Positions 19,744 to 29,162 of a stretch of 64,000 bases of DNA are shown one piece after another (positions within the stretch are counted from its first letter, which is position 1; each line of letters starts with the position of its first letter). Under the pieces are notes generated by a model, which was not told the origin of the DNA, did no database searches, and was given only the letters and a program-made list of their open reading frames with translations. The translations under genes and the position numbers were made by a program. Location: assembly GCA_030427965.1 (NCBI GenBank), contig JAUICD010000013.1, positions 1 through 64,000 of the forward strand, in the 5' to 3' direction. The stretch is from Bdellovibrionia bacterium (GTDB lineage Bacteria; Bdellovibrionota; Bdellovibrionia; Bdellovibrionales; JAUICD01).

Positions 19744-20259
19744 ATGAGCGACAATAATGTGATTGATATTCGTACAAAGCAGAAAAAAGAATCGGATCTG
19801 AACTTTGAGCCTCAGGCAAAAACGGGAGATTTGGTAGATATCACAGAAAGAAGGCAAGAAGCTATTCGTTCAGAAAGAAGAGATGCAAAGCGAACAGTTC
19901 TTACGCAGTTCATGGGGGCTTTTGTGGTTTTGCCACAAAGAGGACTTCAAAAGGTGGATCTTTACGATATTTCCAACACAGGATTGTCATTTGATTTGCC
20001 ATTTGAGTCGGGTAAATTGAACATTGGTGAAGAAGTGGCTGTTCGCTTTTATATCAGTCAAAACACCTATTTTCCGTTTCGTATTAAAATCACAAATACT
20101 CGTCACATTGCAGATGAGGGAGTATATCGTCATGGTTCCAGCTTTATCGAAGAGAAGGCGAACAAGGAACCTCTTAAACATCTTGTGAACTTCATTGAGT
20201 CTGTGAGTGTTGCACTCCATGAAGATCGTGGGGATATGAAGTACTCAAGCCGAAGCTAA
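19744..20259 (+). CDS. PilZ-domain protein
   Basis: RRDAKRTVLTQFMGAFVVLPQRGLQKVDLYDISNTGLSFDLPF. Confidence 0.75.
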   Translation: MSDNNVIDIRTKQKKESDLNFEPQAKTGDLVDITERRQEAIRSERRDAKRTVLTQFMGAFVVLPQRGLQKVDLYDISNTGLSFDLPFESGKLNIGEEVAVRFYISQNTYFPFRIKITNTRHIADEGVYRHGSSFIEEKANKEPLKHLVNFIESVSVALHEDRGDMKYSSRS

Positions 20260-20378
20260 GATGTTCTTGGACAACATTTTGCGTCAGGGTGCATGGGGCC
20301 AGGTAAATGAGTACGCGCCCTAGACAAAGGCATGGGGTTGTAGTCGAATAAGGTGAGGAAACCAATGATCTCATCTTA

Positions 20379-21728
20379 GTGGAGGCTCTAACCGTGGATG
20401 CACCTCAGAAATCTCGAATTATAGTTGTTGATACAAATGTTATTCTTTTTGATGCCCAAGCCATTTTCAAATTTATAGATTCCGAAGTTTACGTCCCAAT
20501 GTCTGTGATTGAGGAGATCGATCGCTTTAAAAGAGATATTGGTGAGATTGGGAGAAACGCCAGGCAGTTTAGTCGATTTGTGGACGACTTAAGGGATGAG
20601 GGGAAGCTTTCTGATGGTGTTCCGCTTGAAAAATCGGATTCCATTGTTCGAATCAGTGTGGATCTTGGTGCCAATACACTACCAAAAGATTTGGATCCGG
20701 AAAAAGCAGACACGCGTATTTTGGCAACAGCTCTTGAGCTTGCTAAGCTCTTTCCTGATGTACCAGTGGATTTGGTCACAAAAGATATCAACTTAAGAAT
20801 CAAAGCAGATGTTTATGGTGTGAATGCAAAAGATTATGAACCAGATTCTGTTGCAATAGATGAGATGTATACAGGGTTTATTGATTTTGAAGTGAACCCA
20901 AATCAAATTGATGAGTTTTATCAAAACAAGTCTATGGCAAATTCTGAGGGAAAAAAGCTTCTGGCTAACCAATACTGTGTTTTAAGGGACAATAGCAATT
21001 CCAATCACAGTGCGGTTGGAAGGTTTAACGAAAAAGAAAATACGATTGTTCCTTTGTTGAAGTCCACTGAGAATGTATGGGGTATTTTTCCACGAAATGT
21101 GGAGCAGAGTTTTGCGCTCGACTGTCTTTTGAATGATGAAATATCTTTGGTGTCACTGGTTGGTAAAGCGGGAACTGGTAAAACCCTTATGGCTTTGGCT
21201 GCGGGGTTGTTTAAAACCCTTGATGAAGGAAAGTACCAGCGTCTTTTGGTCAGTCGTCCGATCTTTCCTATGGGGCGTGACATTGGTTATCTTCCGGGGG
21301 ACGTCGAGCAGAAGCTGAATCCGTGGATGCAGCCTATTTTTGACAACGTTGAATTTTTGATGGGCTCGGATCGTTCTGCAAGAAAGGCAGCTGGGCGTGC
21401 ACAAGAGCTGATCAATCAAGGTATGCTTAACATCGAGCCTCTTACGTATATTCGTGGTCGAAGTATTCCAAAGCAGTTTTTGATTGTGGATGAGGCACAA
21501 AATCTTACTCCACATGAGATCAAAACAATTATCACTCGAGCAGGAATGGGAACAAAGATTGTACTCACTGGTGATTGTTACCAAATCGACAACCCCTACG
21601 TGGATTCGGCTAATAGTGGGCTAACGTATGCTGTTGAAAGATTTAAAGGTCATGGCATTGCAGCTCATGTCACTCTGACCAAGGGTGAGCGTTCAGAGCT
21701 TGCAGAGCTTGCCTCCAACGTTCTTTAG
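20379..21728 (+). CDS. PIN-PhoH family ATPase
   Basis: N-terminal PIN (IVVDTNVILFDAQAIFKF) and PhoH ATPase (LVGKAGTGKTLMALAAGL, FLIVDEAQNLTPHEIKTIITRAG). Confidence 0.9.
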   Translation: MEALTVDAPQKSRIIVVDTNVILFDAQAIFKFIDSEVYVPMSVIEEIDRFKRDIGEIGRNARQFSRFVDDLRDEGKLSDGVPLEKSDSIVRISVDLGANTLPKDLDPEKADTRILATALELAKLFPDVPVDLVTKDINLRIKADVYGVNAKDYEPDSVAIDEMYTGFIDFEVNPNQIDEFYQNKSMANSEGKKLLANQYCVLRDNSNSNHSAVGRFNEKENTIVPLLKSTENVWGIFPRNVEQSFALDCLLNDEISLVSLVGKAGTGKTLMALAAGLFKTLDEGKYQRLLVSRPIFPMGRDIGYLPGDVEQKLNPWMQPIFDNVEFLMGSDRSARKAAGRAQELINQGMLNIEPLTYIRGRSIPKQFLIVDEAQNLTPHEIKTIITRAGMGTKIVLTGDCYQIDNPYVDSANSGLTYAVERFKGHGIAAHVTLTKGERSELAELASNVL

Positions 21729-21828
21729 AAAAAGGTGCCAGGCATATTCTACGGATGCAGTAAGTTAAAACCCCAATATCTGGGGTTTTAACTTACTGCA
21801 TCCGTAGAATATGCCTGGCACCTTTTTC
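21728..21828. repeat. Palindromic repeat copy 4 (long form), bidirectional terminator-like
   Basis: GAAAAAGGTGCCAGGCATATTCTACGGATGCAGTAAGTTAAAACCCC-AATATCT-GGGGTTTTAACTTACTGCATCCGTAGAATATGCCTGGCACCTTTTTC. Confidence 0.97.
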
Positions 21829-21912
21829 CGCTTTCTGGCTATAGGTCGAGTCAAAGTCTTCTAACACCTTACCGATAGTATTAATGGAACGATCTAGTGA
21901 AGGAGTTCATCG

Positions 21913-22191
21913 GTGTACCTAGAAGGGAACCTACAGCTTGTTTTTGATGCACTCTATGGGCTTGGGATTATTGAACCTTTGCTTAAGAAAAACTGGAGAG
22001 AAGAGTTTGATGAAAGGGTTATGGATTTGGACAACGTCAGTCGAGTTGTTGAAACGGCAAACAACTGCCAATCCAGTGCTGAAGATTTGATGGGACAACT
22101 CCAATTTTTTGATCGTAAGTGTTTGGAGTATCTTGCCATTGAAGTTGCAAGAGAGTTTGCAGACTTTCATCAAAGAAAGGTGGTTCATTGA
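21913..22191 (+). CDS. Hypothetical protein
   Basis: ORF overlapping the start of the next gene. Confidence 0.55.
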   Translation: MYLEGNLQLVFDALYGLGIIEPLLKKNWREEFDERVMDLDNVSRVVETANNCQSSAEDLMGQLQFFDRKCLEYLAIEVAREFADFHQRKVVH

Positions 22192-22691
22192 TGAGTGTCA
22201 AACACCTTAAAATCTTATTTTCGTTGATTCTTTCAGCAATGCTCATTTCTGAAACAGTGAATGCATTTGAAATTGATTTTTCTAGAAGAAGAAAAAAATT
22301 GGATCAAAAGAGTTCTCGTGAACCTGCATCACAAAATGAATCTTCAAGTCAACTTGGAGAATTTTTTGGAGCGACAAGTCCAAATCAAGAAGTGGTGATT
22401 CTCAATACGGAAAAGGGTTTTATTCCCCGTACGGTACGCCTTGAAAAAGGCAAGGCATACACAGTGTATGTTGTGAACGTGAATGAGAAAGACAAGAATG
22501 TGAGTTTTGTACTTGATGCTCATGCTCAATATCACTCAACATATTTTGGTAAAATTCAAATGTTTGAAATCAAACCAAAGCATGAGGGCGTTTACTCTTA
22601 CCAGTGTCCTGAAACTTCCATCGAAGGCCGAATGGTTGTCTACACTGGCAAAGCCCCTGCAGTTCGTGGCTTAGCTACTGAAAGAGAATAG
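22188..22691 (+). CDS. Secreted cupredoxin-like protein
   Basis: Signal peptide; GFIPRTVRLEKGKAYTVYVVN...GVYSYQCPETSIEGRMVVY. Confidence 0.65.
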   Translation: MMSVKHLKILFSLILSAMLISETVNAFEIDFSRRRKKLDQKSSREPASQNESSSQLGEFFGATSPNQEVVILNTEKGFIPRTVRLEKGKAYTVYVVNVNEKDKNVSFVLDAHAQYHSTYFGKIQMFEIKPKHEGVYSYQCPETSIEGRMVVYTGKAPAVRGLATERE

Positions 22692-22693
22692 CC

Positions 22694-23806
22694 ATGTCAG
22701 ATGGCGGTTTGTTTGGCGATTCAGTCGACAACTTTCTACTTCCCATCAAAGAGCTTTTGGATGATGAATCTGTCACTGAAGTTATGATCAATGGGCCAAA
22801 AAGTATTTTTATTGAAAGAAATGGTAAGGTTGAAAAAACAGATTTTGAATTTCCAGATGAAGACTCATTGATTGCAGCTGTCAACAATATTGCTCAAAGC
22901 GTGGGACGTGTGATTGATGAAGACAACCCCACATTAGATGCACGTTTGCCTGCGCCAAAGAATTACCGTATCCATGCTGTGATCCCTCCGTGTGCGAGAA
23001 ATGGAACAACAATTGCGATTCGAAAGTTTTCAAAAGTTCAAATGACGTTGAAAGATTACATTCGTTTTGGCGCGATCACCCCTGATGGTGCACAGTTTTT
23101 GGATCTGTCTGTTTTCCTAGGAAAAAACATTCTCGTAAGTGGGGGGACAGGTTCAGGTAAAACCACATTGTTGGGTTTACTTGCTGGGCGAATTCCTGAT
23201 GGACAAAGATTGATTGTGATTGAAGATGCCTCAGAGCTTTCGATTGATTATGAGCATGTTGTGTTTTTTGAAACCAAAATGGCAAATGCAGAAGGAAATG
23301 GTGAGGTCACAATTCGTGATTTATTAAAAAGCAGTCTGAGGTTGCGGCCGGACCGAATTGTTGTTGGAGAGGTTCGTGGGGCTGAGGCCTTGGAACTTAT
23401 AAGTGCGATGAACACTGGGCATAGAGGGTGTTTTGGGACAATTCACTCAAACTCTCCTCAAGATGCTATGGTTCGTCTTGAAGCACTTGCACAAGGTGGG
23501 GATAGCAAAATTAGTGAAAAAGCCATTTGCCAGCAGATTGCCTCTGCTGTGGATATGGTGGTTCAAATCTCGAGGTTCTCTGATGGGTCGCGTCGAATTC
23601 AGGAGATTTCTGAAGTAAATGGGTTAGATGAAGATGGAAACTATGCATTAACTCCTATTTATGAACTAGGTAACCTCAAACGAGGGGCTGGTGGCAAGCT
23701 TCATGGTGAACTTGAGCCGACTGGTGCGATCCCTAGCTTTATGGATGAGATTGAAGACAATCGTATTCCATTTACGAGAGATAAGTTTCTGAAAAAAGCA
23801 GCCTAA
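22694..23806 (+). CDS. CpaF/TadA-type secretion ATPase
   Basis: ILVSGGTGSGKTTLLGLL Walker A; LRPDRIVVGEVRGAEALELISAMNTGHRGCFGTIHSNS. Confidence 0.9.
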   Translation: MSDGGLFGDSVDNFLLPIKELLDDESVTEVMINGPKSIFIERNGKVEKTDFEFPDEDSLIAAVNNIAQSVGRVIDEDNPTLDARLPAPKNYRIHAVIPPCARNGTTIAIRKFSKVQMTLKDYIRFGAITPDGAQFLDLSVFLGKNILVSGGTGSGKTTLLGLLAGRIPDGQRLIVIEDASELSIDYEHVVFFETKMANAEGNGEVTIRDLLKSSLRLRPDRIVVGEVRGAEALELISAMNTGHRGCFGTIHSNSPQDAMVRLEALAQGGDSKISEKAICQQIASAVDMVVQISRFSDGSRRIQEISEVNGLDEDGNYALTPIYELGNLKRGAGGKLHGELEPTGAIPSFMDEIEDNRIPFTRDKFLKKAA

Positions 23807-23859
23807 TTTGAATTCCTCTGATTGAATGTCTATGGGTTTCACGGTATTTAAGTCGCGCG

Positions 23860-25332
23860 ATGCTATTTAGCAGTAAGTTGACCAATTCGGTTCTCACTTA
23901 TTTGGAGCGGCGGGGATTAAGTTTAGAAGAACTTTACTCTTGTTTGGATGTGCCAGAAGAATTCTTGCGCGACCCATCCTCTTGGCTTTCAGCAAAAGAT
24001 GTCGAGTTCTTTCTTTCAACGACTGAGAATCTCTTTTCAGCAAGACTTAAAGATGAATTGGCAGGAGAAGGCCTTGTTCAAAAAATTGGACATGAATGCG
24101 CGGAACTTCGATCTTGGGGAGTGTTGGATGGTGTGTTGAGGATGATGCCGGGCCCTCAAGAGCTTTACTCGCAGCCGGGCCGTTTTATTTCTTACTTTGT
24201 ATCTCCTGAACCTATTGTGTCTCATCTCACACGAAGCAATGACAAAGAAAGTTTTCAGCTTTCCCTCAGCACACATGAGTATCCGTATTTTACAACTTAC
24301 TTAGGCTCGGCTCTTGAGGCACTTCCAAGTTATGTTGGAAAACCTTTTGCGACAGTGGACTGGAAAGATCGCGAGGTCACAGTTTCATGGGCTGAGGATC
24401 AAGAGAACTTGTTTACCGAAAAAGATCAGGTGATCAATCCCGAACTTCTTCGAACACTTGTGCAGTCCCTAGAAAAAAACCAAAAGGAACTTGAAAAAAG
24501 AAATCGTGAGTTGATGGAAAAAAACAAAGAGCTCCAAGATGCACAGAGACGACTTCAAGTTCAGATGAAAGAACAAAAGTACACAGAGAAACTTTCAGGG
24601 TTTAAGGAGCTAGCTGCTAGTGTGGCCCATGAAATCAAAAACCCTCTTTCTTACTCAACTAGCAATGTCCATAGACTCAATGATTATTTTGCAAGAGCTC
24701 AGCAGCTTGTAACAATTTTGATTGGGCAAAATCGTGAAACGCCTCAAGTGCGGGAGGCGATGAGACGTCTTGATTGGGAATACATCACAGAAGAACATAA
24801 GAGCGTTGTGGATGAAGCTTTTGTTGGTTTAAAACGTGTTAGTGAAATCGTAAAAGACCTTTCATTCTTAGCAGGTAAGTCACTTGTTCATGAGAAAAAG
24901 AAGACATCAACAGACATTAACAGTGTTGTGCAAAATGCCATTAAAATGGTGGGCCCACAGAAGCCTGCCAATGTCTCAATAGACACACATCTTTTTATGG
25001 ATCGACAGGTACCTGTGTACCCAATAAGATTGGAGCAGGCACTAGTGAATATTGTTTCAAGTGCATTTGAGTCTATCCCAGGAAATGGAACGGTTCGGGT
25101 GTCGACACGTCCTAAGGGGCAGAAGGCGGAAATTGAAATCGCAGATACAGGTGATGGTTTTGATGATGCCACAATGACAGAAATATTTAAGCCGTGGTTT
25201 TCACAAGACGGCAAAGGTACAGGGTTGGGGTTGAGCATTGCTCGTTCCATAGTTGAAATGCACGATGGTCGAATTGATGTCAGTAGTCGTCCCGGAGAGG
25301 GAACCACGTACACAGTTGAACTTCCAAGTTAG
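23860..25332 (+). CDS. Sensor histidine kinase
   Basis: [17 protein letters not shown]-box; [30 protein letters not shown] ATPase motifs. Confidence 0.9.
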   Translation: MLFSSKLTNSVLTYLERRGLSLEELYSCLDVPEEFLRDPSSWLSAKDVEFFLSTTENLFSARLKDELAGEGLVQKIGHECAELRSWGVLDGVLRMMPGPQELYSQPGRFISYFVSPEPIVSHLTRSNDKESFQLSLSTHEYPYFTTYLGSALEALPSYVGKPFATVDWKDREVTVSWAEDQENLFTEKDQVINPELLRTLVQSLEKNQKELEKRNRELMEKNKELQDAQRRLQVQMKEQKYTEKLSGFKELAASVAHEIKNPLSYSTSNVHRLNDYFARAQQLVTILIGQNRETPQVREAMRRLDWEYITEEHKSVVDEAFVGLKRVSEIVKDLSFLAGKSLVHEKKKTSTDINSVVQNAIKMVGPQKPANVSIDTHLFMDRQVPVYPIRLEQALVNIVSSAFESIPGNGTVRVSTRPKGQKAEIEIADTGDGFDDATMTEIFKPWFSQDGKGTGLGLSIARSIVEMHDGRIDVSSRPGEGTTYTVELPS

Positions 25333-25340
25333 GAGTAAAA

Positions 25341-26609
25341 ATGTCATTGATTCAAAACGTTCAAGCAAGAGAGATTTTAGACTCAAGAGGTAACCCAACT
25401 TTAGAGGTTGAGGTCTTCACAGAGTCTGGATTTATGGGTCGAGCCGGAGTGCCCTCAGGTGCTTCAACTGGTGCATTTGAAGCCATTGAGTTGCGCGATG
25501 AAGATGAGTCGCGGTTCAAAGGTAAGGGTGTGCTAAAGGCTGTGGACAATGTGAACTCCAAACTTGGCCCTGCAGTTATTGGTATTGATATTGCCGATCA
25601 AAACTTAGTGGATCAAACATTACTTGAGCTTGATGGGACTGAAAACAAATCCACTTATGGCGCAAATGCCATTCTTGGTATTTCTTTGGCCGCAGCAAAA
25701 GCAGGAGCGTTGGTGTCAGGGCTTCCGACGTTTCGTTATGTGGGTGGTTCCAACTCAAGGCGACTACCTGTTCCTCTGATGAATATTTTAAATGGCGGTG
25801 CGCATGCCAACAACGGCCTTGATGCTCAAGAGTTTATGATTGTGCCGATTGTAAATGGCACCTTCTCTGAGTCACTTCGAGCAGGTAGTGAGGTTTTTCA
25901 CACCTTGAAAAAACTTTTAAATGACTCAGGTCATTCCACCGCAGTGGGAGATGAAGGAGGTTTTGCTCCAAACCTAAAATCCAACCGTGAAGCTCTAGAG
26001 TTAATTTCAAAATCTGTAGAGATGGCAGGGTACAAATTGGGTGAAGAAATACTTCTTGCTCTTGATGTTGCATCCACTGAGTTTTTCGAAAATGGGATGT
26101 ACAACTGGGAAGACAAATCTATATCTGGTGAAGACTTGATGGGTGTTTACAAAAAATGGTCAGAAGATTTTCCCATTGTTAGTATTGAAGACGGTTGGGC
26201 AGAAGAGGATTGGAAGTCTTGGTCATATGCCACTAGAGAGCTTGGCAGTACGCTTCAACTTGTTGGGGATGACTTGTTTGTAACAAACCCTAAAAGATTG
26301 CAGCGCGGGATTGATGATGGGGCTGCAAACTCTCTACTTGTAAAGGTCAACCAGATCGGAACTCTCACTGAAACGACTGAAGCTGTTCAACTTGCGCAGC
26401 GACACCATTTTTCAACAGTCATGTCACATCGAAGTGGTGAAACAGAGGATGAGTTGATTGCAGACCTTGCTGTTGGGCTCAACTGTCAGCAAATCAAAAC
26501 GGGAAGTCTTTGTCGAAGCGAAAGGACAGCAAAGTACAATCAACTTTTGAGAATTGAGGAATTTCTAGGATCCACTGCAGAGTATTGGGGTACTGAGGCA
26601 TTTCGCTAA
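25341..26609 (+). CDS. eno: Enolase
   Basis: [47 protein letters not shown]. Confidence 0.95.
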   Translation: MSLIQNVQAREILDSRGNPTLEVEVFTESGFMGRAGVPSGASTGAFEAIELRDEDESRFKGKGVLKAVDNVNSKLGPAVIGIDIADQNLVDQTLLELDGTENKSTYGANAILGISLAAAKAGALVSGLPTFRYVGGSNSRRLPVPLMNILNGGAHANNGLDAQEFMIVPIVNGTFSESLRAGSEVFHTLKKLLNDSGHSTAVGDEGGFAPNLKSNREALELISKSVEMAGYKLGEEILLALDVASTEFFENGMYNWEDKSISGEDLMGVYKKWSEDFPIVSIEDGWAEEDWKSWSYATRELGSTLQLVGDDLFVTNPKRLQRGIDDGAANSLLVKVNQIGTLTETTEAVQLAQRHHFSTVMSHRSGETEDELIADLAVGLNCQQIKTGSLCRSERTAKYNQLLRIEEFLGSTAEYWGTEAFR

Positions 26610-26968
26610 ACTCGTTCTAAGGCTCGGGCCCGAGTGAAATGTGAATCAACAACACTGCTTGAGGGCAGAAAAGGCAAATCTAGGGCTAAATCAATTACAC
26701 TATGCGGTGAAAACCATTCAAACTCTTCGCGCGAATTGGCACCATTGATGAGGCCTTTGACACCATGGTTTTCACAAGCTGAGACATCAAAACCTCAAAC
26801 GAACTCTAATGTATGGTGTTTTTACGTTTTCAGAATTCTTCACACTTGTCGTGAAAATAAGTAACCTTTTGGAATCAGTAAGTTTTTCTTATAATGATTT
26901 TCTTGACAATCTTAAGTGCTTTTTGACCCTGTAAAAACCTGTAAATCCTCGTATCTAGGCGCTTTTTC

Positions 26969-26984
26969 TGGCATAGACCTTGCT
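26969..26984 (+). promoter_or_regulatory. Putative sigma-54 promoter upstream of porin-like gene
   Basis: TGGCATAGACCTTGCT: GG-N10-GC spacing, near-consensus TGGCAC-N5-TTGCW. Confidence 0.6.
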
Positions 26985-27098
26985 CATGTAGAGACCGTGT
27001 GGTTATACACAAATAAAGTAACTCAAAGGGATGGACCTACTCGATGCTTGTGGGTATGAACCTTGGAACGTTTAGATTACCTTATTAAGGAGGAACTC

Positions 27099-28124
27099 AT
27101 GAGAGGAGTACTTGTACTCGGATTGGCTTTAGGATTGGCATCAGGCGCCGCAAGCGCAGATGTTAAGAAATCAGCCGTTTCAAAGAAGCGAGTTGTAAAG
27201 ACTCAAAACAAAAGATTTAATCTTATCGCAGCAAACACACAAACAACTGCGACAGATACGGCAGATGCAACTGTTAAAGCTCCGGTTGAGACAGTGACTC
27301 AAGAAGCCACTCCAAGTAAGTGGGGACTTCTTATTGATGTGTGGAATGAAAACAAAATGTCTGCAATCAATCGAGCTAATAACGACGACAACCGTGACCC
27401 TAAGTACACGGCACAGTTTGGTGATACGACTGGTGAGTCTTACACTCTTATTCGCCCATCTTACAGACTTCAAGATGACCTAAGTGTGGCTCTTGGTTTG
27501 GCTGCCATTCATGGTTGGGGAACTGACACTGGAAACGAATCTCGTTTTTCTTTGGATGATCCTTACTTGATGCTTGCAAGCAGTAACCTTGGAACAATTG
27601 GTTCAGTTGGAACAAAAGGTTATGTTCGACTTTATCTTCCGTTCACTGAAGGTTCACAAGACAAAGGCCAAATCGCGATGGTTCGTTTCAACGGTGCGGC
27701 GTCTATCCCACTTGGTGCTGGACTTAAATTATCAGGAATCATTGAGCCAAGATACTACGCTCAAAGTGAAGATTCATACAGAAAACCTGGTGCAAGTGGT
27801 GCTCCTGCTGATTCTGGTGCAATTGCAAATAACCAATGGGGCCGAGCTAGAACATGGCTTCAGGTTTCAGGGTCACTTGGCGGTGGATTTAGCTTCTATA
27901 CAAATGCAGGTTTTGGAGCAGATTACTATTACAGAAATGACGATGCTGTTGAGAAAACAGAAGACATTAGCTACTACCTAAACGAAACTATGGTTTATTA
28001 CGGGCTAACAAAAAATCTTGAGCTCGGTGTTGGTGTCACTGAATTTAGAGACGCTGCTGAGGACTATACATTCTATGACGAATTGTCTACGAACTATGTT
28101 CTTGAAGCCGTTGCTTCTTTCTAA
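27099..28124 (+). CDS. Outer-membrane beta-barrel/porin-like protein
   Basis: Signal peptide MRGVLVLGLALGLASGAASA with AAGGAGG SD just upstream; C-terminal ...LEAVASF. Confidence 0.75.
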   Translation: MRGVLVLGLALGLASGAASADVKKSAVSKKRVVKTQNKRFNLIAANTQTTATDTADATVKAPVETVTQEATPSKWGLLIDVWNENKMSAINRANNDDNRDPKYTAQFGDTTGESYTLIRPSYRLQDDLSVALGLAAIHGWGTDTGNESRFSLDDPYLMLASSNLGTIGSVGTKGYVRLYLPFTEGSQDKGQIAMVRFNGAASIPLGAGLKLSGIIEPRYYAQSEDSYRKPGASGAPADSGAIANNQWGRARTWLQVSGSLGGGFSFYTNAGFGADYYYRNDDAVEKTEDISYYLNETMVYYGLTKNLELGVGVTEFRDAAEDYTFYDELSTNYVLEAVASF

Positions 28125-28159
28125 AGTCTAGCTCCTAATAGCAAAAATTCTAAGGTTTG

Positions 28160-28189
28160 AAAAAGCGAGACTCTGGTCTCGCTTTTTTT
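28160..28189 (+). terminator. Rho-independent terminator
   Basis: AAAAAGCGAGAC-TCT-GGTCTCGCTTTTTTT after the porin-like gene. Confidence 0.9.
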
Positions 28190-28331
28190 GTGACTGCTGT
28201 GGTAAGGAGACGCTGAAGCTCGGCCTTGTCTTCTTCTTTAAAGGCATCTCTTTCTTTTTTTCTGGCTAGTTTTGATTTAGAGGTGAAGTAAATGAGTATA
28301 CGCCCTCTGCTAGTATGATATTCTTAAATCC

Positions 28332-28619
28332 ATGGGGAAATTTTTAAGCTCTATACTGACTCACCCTCGTTGGATCTTTTTTGTATGTTTGGCTGTAGTG
28401 GCCTTGAGTGTGCTAGTGGATGGGACTGCGATTCATTTGTGGAAATTAAAGAATAAAGAAGTGGAGTTGGAATCTAGAATTCAAACCTTGAAGATCGAAT
28501 CAAAGCAATTACAAGGTGATATCAAGCGTGCATTTGATCCAAAATACCTGGAGAGGCGTGCCAGAGATCAATTTGATTTAGTTGAGGAAGGGGATTTGGT
28601 TTTTGTCTTCACCGATTGA
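28332..28619 (+). CDS. FtsB/DivIC-like septum formation protein
   Basis: Single N-terminal TM plus coiled coil; YLERRARDQFDLVEEGDLVFVF. Confidence 0.75.
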   Translation: MGKFLSSILTHPRWIFFVCLAVVALSVLVDGTAIHLWKLKNKEVELESRIQTLKIESKQLQGDIKRAFDPKYLERRARDQFDLVEEGDLVFVFTD

Positions 28620-28828
28620 GAAGAGGTCTAGTATTTTTGATAAGATTTTTATTTAATGAATACTACGCTCCCCCGGTTTATTTAGCTCTTATCAAATAAA
28701 AAACGATTTAACACCTCACCGAAGAGGGGCATGAGAGTGTCTCACTAAGGGGCGTTGCGTAAAAGTGGAGTAAAGTTTACATTGTTTGGAAGTCGTTTTA
28801 GTTTGATTGTATAGGGGAGGGGAACTCT

Positions 28829-29035
28829 ATGGCCGCAGGTCGTGTGAAATGGTTCAATGATTCAAAAGGATTTGGATTTATAGAGGATTCAACTGGAAGA
28901 GATATTTTTGTTCACTACACATCCATCTTAGATCAGGGGTTTAAGGTTTTAGCTGAGGGTGCGGAAGTTAATTTCGAACTAAATGAGACTGAGCGAGGCC
29001 CAGAAGCCATCAATGTAAAATTAAAAGAAGCTTAA
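28829..29035 (+). CDS. Cold-shock domain protein
   Basis: GRVKWFNDSKGFGFIEDSTGRDIFVHYTSI. Confidence 0.95.
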   Translation: MAAGRVKWFNDSKGFGFIEDSTGRDIFVHYTSILDQGFKVLAEGAEVNFELNETERGPEAINVKLKEA

Positions 29036-29058
29036 AGATTTTAAAGGGCATGATCGAC

Positions 29059-29115
29059 CCTTTGAATTGCGTCATTTTAGTAACTGTCTGTTACTAAAAT
29101 GACGCAATTCAAAGG
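29059..29115. repeat. Perfect 26-bp inverted repeat, 5-nt loop
   Basis: CCTTTGAATTGCGTCATTTTAGTAAC-TGTCT-GTTACTAAAATGACGCAATTCAAAGG. Confidence 0.97.
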
Positions 29116-29162
29116 TAGGCTCTTCCTTTTGCGATAGCTTGTGAAGCTGGTATGTAGTTGGG

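Noticed and set aside
20192-20374. 60-aa minus-strand ORF
   Set aside because: Overlaps the PilZ gene end and intergenic repeat; no start context; likely spurious
26634-26864. 76-aa ORF after eno
   Set aside because: No recognisable composition, SD or motif; lies in the region upstream of the porin promoter
28140-28310. Open minus-strand reading frame through the terminator (…KKERDAFKEEDKAELQRLLTTAVTKKARPESRFFKP)
   Set aside because: No acceptable start codon and it reads through an intrinsic terminator hairpin; may be a remnant, but not supportable as a gene
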